Origin: an uncultured Woeseia sp.
Lineage (GTDB): Bacteria; Pseudomonadota; Gammaproteobacteria; Steroidobacterales; Woeseiaceae
Direction of reading: 5' to 3'
Length of the DNA: 16,727 bases
Assembly (NCBI GenBank): GCA_937925605.1
Contig: CALALV010000092.1
Coordinates: 1-16,727 of the forward strand
The position numbers were made by a program, and so were the translations under genes. Below the pieces are notes generated by a model. It made no database searches, was not told the DNA's origin, and saw nothing but the letters and a program-made list of their open reading frames with translations. Shown piece after piece: positions 1 to 5,679 of this stretch; the stretch's first letter is position 1, and each line of letters opens with the position of its first letter.

Positions 1-466
1 GGGACATGCCGCCGGCCACCGTCGCGGCGAGGCCGGAGAACGGGCCCCACATGGGCGTGCGCAGGCCCCGGGGCTTCAGCGCCGCGTGCAGCGCCGCCCA
101 GGTGACGCCGGGCTCCACGGTGACGTAGCCGTCCTCCGCGTGGATGTCGATGTGCGTGAGCCGGGACATGTCGAAGGTGACCGTCCCCGGCCGCACCGGC
201 AGGTAGCCGTCCGTGTACGAGGCGCCGCCGCCGCGCACCACCATGGCCAGCCGCTCCCGGGCGCAGGTGCGCACCGCCTCCTGCAGCTCCGCGACGCTCC
301 CCGGGCGCACCACGGCCAGCGGCGGCACGTCCGCCCGCCGGAACACGTCGGTGGCGTAGAACTCCAGGGACTCGTCGTCGGTGAGCAGGTGGTCGCCGCC
401 CACCACGGCCGCCAGCGCCTCCAGGGCGCGCGCCGGGCGGGGCGCGCCTGCTGCCGCTTCGCTCAT
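1..466 (-). CDS. FAD-binding (GlcD/PCMH-type) oxidase, N-terminal part, cut by window edge
   Basis: The minus strand from ATG at 466-464 is open to the left edge, giving about 155 residues. The translation fits the N-terminal FAD-binding half of FAD-linked oxidases (glycolate oxidase GlcD / D-lactate dehydrogenase type). It has an entry strand LAVVRPGSVAELQEAVRTC, then the pyrophosphate-binding loop VVRGGGASYTDGYLP (about residues 73-87), then VTVEPGVTWAALHAALKPRG and a GPFSGLAATVAGG segment typical of the second FAD contact. These enzymes oxidise a 2-hydroxy acid or similar substrate using FAD; the substrate-determining C-terminal half lies outside the window. A GGAG Shine-Dalgarno sits 9 nt before the ATG. 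The gene is divergent from, and practically touches, the pyruvate carboxylase fragment. Serine codons favour TCC here (4 of 7 by eye) while the neighbouring carboxylase favours TCG, so the piece may have a different origin. The family is confident; the substrate is unknown. Confidence 0.8.
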   Translation of the reverse strand, partial: MSEAAAGAPRPARALEALAAVVGGDHLLTDDESLEFYATDVFRRADVPPLAVVRPGSVAELQEAVRTCARERLAMVVRGGGASYTDGYLPVRPGTVTFDMSRLTHIDIHAEDGYVTVEPGVTWAALHAALKPRGLRTPMWGPFSGLAATVAGGMS

Positions 467-2498
467 GGTCCTGTTCTCCGGGGTCGGGACTGCATTGTAT
501 GGTAGCCGCCCCGCGGGCCGCGACCGGCAGCCGGCCGTGCGCCGCGCGCCGGCGCCGCCGCCGCTGCCGGAGACGACGCCGGCCGACGGCGTGCGCCAGC
601 TGCTCGAGCGCGAGGGTGCCTGCGCCGTCGCCGCCTGGCTGAAGGCGCAGCAGGTCCCGCAGGTCACCGACACGACCTTCCGCGATGCGCACCAGTCGCT
701 GCTCGCGACGCGTTTCCGCACCGCCGACATGCTGCGCATTGCGCCGCACTACGCGCGCTGGCTGCCGGGCCTGTTCTCGGTCGAGAGCTGGGGCGGCGCG
801 ACCTTCGACGTCGCGATGCGCTTCCTGAAGGAGGACCCGTGGCAGCGCCTCGCGGACCTGTCGGCGGCGATGCCGAACCTGATGCAGCAGATGCTGCTGC
901 GCTCGTCGAACGGCGTCGGCTACCGCAACTACCCGGACAACGTCGTGCGCTTCTTCATCCGGCGCTCCGCCGAGGCGGGCGTCGACGTGTTCCGCATCTT
1001 CGACTGCCTGAACTGGGTCGAGAACATGCGCCTCGCGATCGACGAGGTCGCGGCCTCGGGCAAGATCGCCGAGGCCGCGATCTGCTACACCGGCGACATC
1101 CTCGACCCGGACCGGCAGAAATACGACCTGAAGTACTACGTGTCGATGGCGAAAGAGCTGGAGAAGGCCGGTGCGCACATCCTCGGCATCAAGGACATGG
1201 CCGGCCTGCTGAAGCCGCGCGCTGCCGAGCTGCTGGTCAGCACGCTGAAAGAAGAAGTGTCGCTGCCGATCCACTTCCACACGCACGACACCAGCGGCGC
1301 CTCGGTGGCCAGCGTACTCGCGGCGGTGCGCGCCGGCGTCGACGCTTTCGACGCGGCGGCGGACTCGATGAGCGGCCTGACCTCGCAGCCGAACCTGGGT
1401 TCGCTGGTCGCGATGCTCGCGCACACCGAGCAGGACACCGGGCTCGATCTCGACGCGATCCGCCGCATAAGCCACTACTGGGAGGAGGTGCGCGGGCAGT
1501 ACGCGGCCTTCGAGCCCGATGTACGTTCCGGCGCCTCCGAGGTCTACCTGCACGAGATGCCGGGCGGGCAGTACACGAACCTGAAGGAACAGGCCGCCTC
1601 GCTCGGCCTCGCGCGCCGCTGGCACGAGGTCGCGCGCGCCTACGCCGACGTCAACATGGCCTTCGGCGACATTGTCAAGGTGACGCCGTCGTCGAAGGTG
1701 GTCGGCGACATGGCGCTGATGATGGTGACCTCGGGGATCACGATCGACGAGGTCACGGACCCGGACACCGAGATCGCGTTCCCGGACTCCGTCGTGTCCT
1801 TCTTCGCGGGCGAACTCGGCCAGCCTCCGGGCGGCTTCCCGGAGGCGCTGCAGAAGAAAGTGCTGCGCGGCAAAAAGCCGCTCACCGTGCGACCGGGCAG
1901 CGTGCTAGAGGACACCGATCTCGACGAGGCGCGCGCGAGCCTGAACCCGGCCGGCCGCCTGCCGGTGGACGACGACGACCTGGCCTCGCACCTGATGTAC
2001 CCGAAAGTGTTCGAGGAATTCCGCGAGCATCGCGAGACCTACGGCGACGTCAGCCTGCTGCCGACCCACGTGTTCTTCTACGGCATGGAGCCGAGCGAGG
2101 AGCTGACGGTCACGATGGACGATGGCCGCCAGGTCATCATCCGCTACCTGACCGGCACCGAGCCGAGCGAGCAGGGCATCCGCCGGTTGTTCTTCGAGAT
2201 CAACGGCCAGCCGAGTTCGGTGCGCGTCGCCGACCGCAAGCTCGCGGCAACGACCACCCGGGCGGAAAAGGCCGACCGCGGCAACCCGAAGCAGGTCGCG
2301 GCGCCGATGCCGGGGCTCATCACGACCGTCGCCGTCGAGGAAGGCCAGGCGGTGCAGCGCGGCGACACGCTGCTGACGATGGAAGCGATGAAGATGGAAA
2401 CGGCCGTCGCGGCCGACCGGGACGGAACGGTCAAGCGCATCGTCGCCGGTGTCGGCACGCAGGTGGATGCGAAGGACCTGTTGCTCGAATTCGAATAG
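465..2498 (+). CDS. pyruvate carboxylase, C-terminal half only (carboxyltransferase + biotin carrier); biotin carboxylase half absent
   Basis: The protein aligns without break to the C-terminal part of single-chain pyruvate carboxylase (about 1150 residues), not to the shorter oxaloacetate decarboxylase alpha type. Counting from ATG 465 (677 aa): linker plus RQLL helix (about 40-60); carboxyltransferase TIM barrel with TDTTFRDAHQS (D74, Q77), WGGATFDVAMRFL, IKDMAGL (the lysine to be carbamylated, K243), HFHTHD (metal ligands H272 and H274) and FGDIVKVTPSSK (T407); biotin carrier with EAMKMET (biotinyl K643). Spacing of these residues matches my memory of Rhizobium etli PC (D549, K718, H747, H749, T882) at a constant offset of 475. 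Hence about the first 475 residues, the ATP-dependent biotin carboxylase, are missing. The frame is open back to about 129, with possible starts GTG 381, ATG 465 and GTG 537; none has a Shine-Dalgarno. PC-like sequence is credible only from about 537. Alone it could transfer a carboxyl group from biotin to pyruvate but could not carboxylate biotin. Pseudogene, half of a split enzyme, or assembly junction are all possible. Confidence 0.85.
   Translation: MVLFSGVGTALYGSRPAGRDRQPAVRRAPAPPPLPETTPADGVRQLLEREGACAVAAWLKAQQVPQVTDTTFRDAHQSLLATRFRTADMLRIAPHYARWLPGLFSVESWGGATFDVAMRFLKEDPWQRLADLSAAMPNLMQQMLLRSSNGVGYRNYPDNVVRFFIRRSAEAGVDVFRIFDCLNWVENMRLAIDEVAASGKIAEAAICYTGDILDPDRQKYDLKYYVSMAKELEKAGAHILGIKDMAGLLKPRAAELLVSTLKEEVSLPIHFHTHDTSGASVASVLAAVRAGVDAFDAAADSMSGLTSQPNLGSLVAMLAHTEQDTGLDLDAIRRISHYWEEVRGQYAAFEPDVRSGASEVYLHEMPGGQYTNLKEQAASLGLARRWHEVARAYADVNMAFGDIVKVTPSSKVVGDMALMMVTSGITIDEVTDPDTEIAFPDSVVSFFAGELGQPPGGFPEALQKKVLRGKKPLTVRPGSVLEDTDLDEARASLNPAGRLPVDDDDLASHLMYPKVFEEFREHRETYGDVSLLPTHVFFYGMEPSEELTVTMDDGRQVIIRYLTGTEPSEQGIRRLFFEINGQPSSVRVADRKLAATTTRAEKADRGNPKQVAAPMPGLITTVAVEEGQAVQRGDTLLTMEAMKMETAVAADRDGTVKRIVAGVGTQVDAKDLLLEFE
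494..499 (-). promoter_or_regulatory. possible -10 box for the FAD oxidase
   Basis: On the minus strand TACAAT (5 of 6 to TATAAT) lies 27 nt before the oxidase ATG, with the GGAG ribosome site between them. No recognisable -35 hexamer stands 16-18 bp upstream, so this is a weak call based on one box. Confidence 0.3.
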
Positions 2499-2539
2499 CC
2501 GGCAGACCGCGGCCGGTACTGGCAGGAGGAGGAAGTGTC

Positions 2540-3037
2540 ATGCCCGGACCCGTCGTCAATCTTGACTCGCTTGAATACAAGCGCTTCGGCCGCGGCGAGG
2601 CCTTCGCCGCCGAGCGCGCGCCGGTGTCGCCGCTGCTCGGCGCGAAGAAACTGGGCTACGCGGTGATCCGCCTGCAGCCCGGCAAGCGCGCCTGGCCCTA
2701 CCACGCGCACCGCGCGATCGAGGAGGCGTTCTTCGTCCTGTCCGGCAGCGGCACGCTGCGCCATGCTGGCGAGGAATACGCGCTCAGGGCCGGCGACTTC
2801 GTCTGTTCGCCAGCGGACCCGGAGCAGCCGCACCAGATCGTCAACACCTCGGACGCCGAACTGACCTACATCGCGATCAGCAACGTCGTCAGCACGGACG
2901 TCGTGCACTACCCCGATTCCGGCAAGGTCGGCGTCTGGCACGGCGATGCCACCGCGCCGGGCGCGGCGGGCAACTTCGCGATGTTCGTGCGCGAAGGCTC
3001 GGCGGTGGATTACTGGGAGGGGGAGGTCGACGATTGA
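2540..3037 (+). CDS. single-domain cupin protein
   Basis: The protein has 165 residues, starting at ATG 2540 behind a strong AGGAGG site (2524-2529). It is one small beta-barrel cupin. Motif 1 is GKRAWPYHAHRAIEEAFFVLSGSG, with the HxH pair and downstream Glu of the metal site; motif 2 is GDFVCSPADPEQPHQIVN with the third His. A longer tail follows the barrel (VVHYPDSGKVGVW). The metal ligands look complete, so a bound divalent metal is likely, but cupins serve many roles (dioxygenase, isomerase, ligand-binding) and the sequence does not choose between them. It lies 41 nt after the carboxylase stop on the same strand, so the two may be co-transcribed. The repeat hairpins starting just downstream could end that transcript. 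Confidence 0.85.
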   Translation: MPGPVVNLDSLEYKRFGRGEAFAAERAPVSPLLGAKKLGYAVIRLQPGKRAWPYHAHRAIEEAFFVLSGSGTLRHAGEEYALRAGDFVCSPADPEQPHQIVNTSDAELTYIAISNVVSTDVVHYPDSGKVGVWHGDATAPGAAGNFAMFVREGSAVDYWEGEVDD

Positions 3038-3042
3038 TCGGA

Positions 3043-3227
3043 TCGGGGTGAGAGGATTTGACGGCGGCTTCCAGCCGCCGCCCTGCGGGCGCGCTGCGCG
3101 CGTCCAAAATCGCTGCGCGATTTTGTGAACCTGGATTCGGCTCCATCACGGCCGACCAGTCGCCACAAACGAAAAATCGCCGCCCCCAACTCGGTGAGGA
3201 CGGCGATTTTTCGTTTGTGACAACTGG
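3043..3227. repeat. tRNA-Pro-associated 185-bp tandem unit, copy 1
   Basis: First of two units with exact period 185. It opens with 19 nt of the tRNA-Pro 3' end (3043-3061, read in reverse). A GC-rich block of small palindromes follows (3062-3125): GGCGGC-TTCCA-GCCGCC, GCCC-TGC-GGGC, GGGCGCGC-TGC-GCGCGTCC and CAAAATCGC-TGC-GCGATTTTG. Then come a spacer (3126-3154) and a long hairpin (3155-3228). Positions 3043-3166 match copy 2 at every base except 3141 (c versus t), so the left part is freshly duplicated or homogenised, while the hairpin part has diverged. The arrangement resembles the E. coli tyrT distal repeats, whose roughly 178-bp units each contain the tRNA 3' end. Confidence 0.9.
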
Positions 3228-3228
3228 T
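3155..3228. terminator. long bidirectional terminator-like hairpin in repeat copy 1
   Basis: The left arm 3155-3182 pairs with the right arm 3201-3228 around an 18-nt loop; the core AAAAATCGCCG / CGGCGATTTTT has GC base pairs followed by a T-run in both directions. About 26 of 28 positions pair, with C-A mismatches near the base, and three more pairs extend outward. It can end transcription from the cupin side (+) and from the tRNA side (-). Confidence 0.7.
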
Positions 3229-3412
3229 CGGGGTGAGAGGATTTGACGGCGGCTTCCAGCCGCCGCCCTGCGGGCGCGCTGCGCGCGTCCAAAATCGCTG
3301 CGCGATTTTGTGAACCTGGATTCGGTTCCATCACGGCCGACCAGTCGCCAAAACCAAAAAATCGCCATTCCCAGCTCTGTGAGAACGGCGATTTTTTGGT
3401 TTTAGCGACTGG
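3228..3412. repeat. tRNA-Pro-associated 185-bp tandem unit, copy 2
   Basis: Second unit, ending exactly where the intact tRNA-Pro 3' region begins its third copy of the same motif at 3413. The segment 3225-3246 is identical over 22 nt to 3410-3431, the CCA end, acceptor strand and T-arm strand of the tRNA. The palindrome block is 3247-3310 and the hairpin 3340-3413. Because the tRNA is read on the minus strand, this unit lies directly behind the tRNA and would be the first to be transcribed with it. Confidence 0.9.
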
Positions 3413-3413
3413 T
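3340..3413. terminator. tRNA-Pro distal terminator hairpin (copy 2), fused to the tRNA 3' end
   Basis: The left arm 3340-3366 pairs with the right arm 3387-3413 with a single C-A mismatch, around a 20-nt loop; the core is AAAAAATCGCC / GGCGATTTTTT. Read on the minus strand it follows the tRNA with no spacer, and its first arm starts with the tRNA's own A73-CCA. The precursor's CCA end would therefore be base-paired until cleaved or until the polymerase stops. This is the likely terminator of the tRNA gene. Confidence 0.75.
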
Positions 3414-3486
3414 CGGGGTGAGAGGATTTGAACCTCCGGCCCCTGCCTCCCGAAGACAGTGCTCTACCAGGCTGAGCTACACCCCG
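3410..3486 (-). tRNA. tRNA-Pro (CGG), CCA encoded
   Basis: 77 nt fold into a full cloverleaf: acceptor CGGGGTG/CACCCCG with the C1-G72 pair usual for bacterial tRNA-Pro, D-stem GCTC/GAGC with GG in the loop, anticodon stem CTGTC/GGCAG with loop TTCGGGA, T-stem GGAGG/CCTCT with loop TTCAAAT, then A73 and an encoded CCA. The anticodon CGG (window 3452-3450) reads the proline codon CCG, by far the commonest proline codon in the genes of this window. Two partial copies of its 3' end lie downstream in the 185-bp units. I see no convincing promoter; the region upstream (3487-3590) is GC-rich without clear boxes. Confidence 0.96.
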
Positions 3487-3590
3487 AAACATGGATCGCG
3501 GCGCCCGGCGGGCGGCCGCTGTGCGGTGCCGGGCCGGTCGGCCCCACCGCGCGGGCTGCGTAGGCTATCACGATCGCGGGCCGTCGCCTA

Positions 3591-3626
3591 CCGGTCCGGG
3601 CGGGTTTTTCTCCCTGCCCGGACCGG
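3591..3626. other. inverted repeat between tRNA-Pro and the antiporter gene
   Basis: CCGGTCCGGGC (3591-3601) and GCCCGGACCGG (3616-3626) are perfect 11-bp arms. An inner GGG/CCC pairing offset by one T leaves the loop TTTTTCT. It lies about 70 nt before the antiporter start and upstream of its possible promoter. It could be an operator or a structural hairpin; no function can be read from the sequence. Confidence 0.6.
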
Positions 3627-3658
3627 CCTCCGGGACGCCCCGCGGGTTGTGGTACGGG

Positions 3659-3667
3659 TGCTATCCT
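3659..3667 (+). promoter_or_regulatory. possible extended -10 of the antiporter gene
   Basis: TGCTATCCT has the TGn extension and 4 of 6 bases of TATAAT, and lies 29 nt before the GTG start with the GAGGGAG ribosome site in between. No -35 box is apparent, as an extended -10 allows. Confidence 0.35.
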
Positions 3668-3696
3668 CTGGCGCCGACGGTGTCGAGGGAGCGGGC

Positions 3697-5673
3697 GTGG
3701 AATACCGGGTGCTGGACGAGGTGCTGTGGTTGCTGGCGGGCTCCGTCCTCGTCGTGCTCGCCCTGCGCCGCGTCAACCTGCCGCCGATCCTCGGCTACCT
3801 CGCGGTCGGCATGGCGCTCGGCCCGGCGGCGCTCGGCGTCGTCGCCTCCGCCGAGGACAGCCGGCTGCTCGCCGAGTTCGGCGTCGTCTTCCTGCTGTTC
3901 ACGCTGGGCCTCGAGTTCTCGCTGCCGCGCATGATGGTCATGCGCGCCGAGGTTTTCCTGCTCGGTTCGGCCCAGGTCATCCTGACCGCGCTGGTGGCCG
4001 GTTTCGGCGGCTGGCTGCTCGGGCTGACGCCGGCCGGCGCCGTCGTCGTCGGCGGCGTCATCGCGATGAGCTCGACCGCGATCGTGATCAAGCAGCTGAC
4101 CGAGCAGCTCGAGGTCGGGCGCACGCACGGCCGGCTCGCGGTAGGCGTGCTGCTGTTCCAGGACCTGGCCATCGTGCCCTTCCTCGTGCTGATCCCGGCG
4201 CTGAGCGACGCGGGCACCAGCTATGCGCTGCTCGACATCGCGATCGCGATGTCGAAGGGTATCGCCGCGGTCGTGATCGTGATCCTCGCCGGCCGCTTCC
4301 TGCTGCGACCGCTGTTCCACGAGATCGGCCGCGCGCGCAGCGCGGAGCTGTTCACGCTGACCGTGTTGCTGATCGTGCTCGGCGCCGCCTGGGCGACCCA
4401 CGTCGCCGGCCTGTCGTTTGCGCTCGGCGCCTTCCTCGCCGGCATGATGCTGGCCGAGACCGAGTACCGACACCAGGTCGAGATGGACATCCGGCCGTTC
4501 CGCGACGTGCTGCTCGGCCTGTTCTTCATCACCGTCGGCATGCTCGTCGACTTCCGCACGCTGTACGAGCAGTTCGCGCTGATCGCGCTGCTGGTCGTGC
4601 TGCTCGTGCTCGGCAAGGCAGCGCTGACCACGCTGCTGTCACGCAAGCTGGCCGGCAACTGGTACGACGCCTGCCGCAGCGCGCTCGTGACGGCGCAGGG
4701 CGGCGAGTTCGGCCTCGCGCTGCTGACCCTCGCGCTGAAGGACGACGTCCTGCCGCCGGCAGCCGGTGAGCCCCTGCTCGCGGCCATCGTCGTCAGCATG
4801 ACGCTGTCGCCGCTCCTGATCCGGCACAATGCGCGGCTCGCGGCGCTGCTGTTCGGCAGCAGGGAACGGGACGCGGAACCCGTCACCGACGACATGATCG
4901 TGCGCACGGTCGCGGCCCGCGAGCACGTGCTGATCTGCGGCTTCGGCCGCGTGGGGCAAAACGTCGCGCGCATCCTCGACGAGGAAAACCACGAGTACAT
5001 CGCGATGGACCTCGATCCCTACCGCGTCCGCAGCGCCCGGCAGGCCGGCGACCCGGTCTTCTACGGCGACGCCGGCCGGCCCGACATACTCGAGGCCGTG
5101 GGCCTCGAGAACGCGAGCGTCGTCGTGATCAGCTTCTCCGACCCGCTGGTGGCGCTGCGTATCGTGCGCTCGGTGCGCGAACAGCGGCCGAAGGTGCCGA
5201 TCCTCGTGCGCACGCAGGACGACACCTTCCTCGACGAGCTGCAGGAAGCGGGGGCGACGGCGATCGTGCCGGAAACGCTCGAGGCCAGCCTGACCCTGGT
5301 GTCGCACGTGCTCGCGTTGCTCGGCATCCCCGCGGGCCGCATCTCGCGCCGCATGCAGGGCATCCGCGACCACCGCTACAGCGTGCTGCGCAATATCTTC
5401 CGCCGCGAGGACGCGCGGCGCATCGACGAGACGCACTCGCTGCGCGAGGAGCTGACGACCGTCTCGCTGCCGGCCGGCGCGTACGCGGTGGGCGAGCGCC
5501 TCGGCGAGCTCGGCCTGCGCGAGGCCGGCATCTCGGTGACGGCGCTACGGCGCGACGGCATCGTCGGCCACCAGCCGGCGGCGGACACGGAGCTGAAAGA
5601 GGGCGACGTGCTCGTGCTCTACGGCACGCCCGAGGCGCTCGAGCAGGCCGAGACGCTGCTGCTGTGGGGCTGA
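3697..5673 (+). CDS. CPA2 family (Kef/YbaL-type) monovalent cation:proton antiporter with RCK domains
   Basis: 658 residues from GTG 3697, chosen because GAGGGAG precedes it and because the family's first membrane helix begins a few residues later. The frame is open upstream to 3418 but that part overlaps the tRNA. Residues 1-390 form about a dozen hydrophobic helices of the Na+/H+ exchanger fold, including GYLAVGMALGPAALG, FLLFTLGLEFSL, VLLFQDLAIVP and FFITVGMLVDF. Residues 408-530 are a Rossmann TrkA-N/RCK domain with CGFGRVGQN (GxGxxG at 415-420), and about 575-655 a TrkA-C domain (EELTTVSLP...DVLVLYG). The protein should sit in the inner membrane and exchange K+ or Na+ for H+ under control of a ligand on the RCK domain. 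Kef, YbaL and RosB-like members cannot be separated here. It converges on ispB with a 6-bp gap. Confidence 0.92.
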   Translation: MEYRVLDEVLWLLAGSVLVVLALRRVNLPPILGYLAVGMALGPAALGVVASAEDSRLLAEFGVVFLLFTLGLEFSLPRMMVMRAEVFLLGSAQVILTALVAGFGGWLLGLTPAGAVVVGGVIAMSSTAIVIKQLTEQLEVGRTHGRLAVGVLLFQDLAIVPFLVLIPALSDAGTSYALLDIAIAMSKGIAAVVIVILAGRFLLRPLFHEIGRARSAELFTLTVLLIVLGAAWATHVAGLSFALGAFLAGMMLAETEYRHQVEMDIRPFRDVLLGLFFITVGMLVDFRTLYEQFALIALLVVLLVLGKAALTTLLSRKLAGNWYDACRSALVTAQGGEFGLALLTLALKDDVLPPAAGEPLLAAIVVSMTLSPLLIRHNARLAALLFGSRERDAEPVTDDMIVRTVAAREHVLICGFGRVGQNVARILDEENHEYIAMDLDPYRVRSARQAGDPVFYGDAGRPDILEAVGLENASVVVISFSDPLVALRIVRSVREQRPKVPILVRTQDDTFLDELQEAGATAIVPETLEASLTLVSHVLALLGIPAGRISRRMQGIRDHRYSVLRNIFRREDARRIDETHSLREELTTVSLPAGAYAVGERLGELGLREAGISVTALRRDGIVGHQPAADTELKEGDVLVLYGTPEALEQAETLLLWG

Positions 5674-5679
5674 AGCGCG

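Noticed and set aside
86..505. A plus-strand frame that could hold the missing carboxylase N-terminal region
   Set aside because: No biotin carboxylase motif (ATP-grasp glycine loop or the like) appears in any plus-strand frame; it is the complement of the FAD oxidase.
839..3037. A 732-codon frame covering most of the carboxylase out of frame and joining the cupin
   Set aside because: Only its last 165 codons (from ATG 2540) look like a protein; the rest is an Arg/Gly/Ala-rich shadow of the carboxylase.
3062..3413. CRISPR array or integron attC sites
   Set aside because: Only two units, with nearly identical contents and no unique spacers; the palindromes lack the attC core sites and no cas or integron integrase gene is near.
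3058..3431. Two overlapping 62-codon frames, one in each 185-bp unit, with the same first 36 residues
   Set aside because: The similarity follows from the DNA repeat; there is no ribosome site, the second runs into the tRNA, and the period 185 is not a multiple of three. A small peptide as at the E. coli tyrT repeats cannot be excluded, but nothing supports it.
3043..3486. Attachment-site (att) duplication from an integrated element at tRNA-Pro
   Set aside because: Direct repeats of a tRNA 3' end are the hallmark of att sites, but the copies are only 185 bp apart, in exact tandem, and no integrase gene is in the window.
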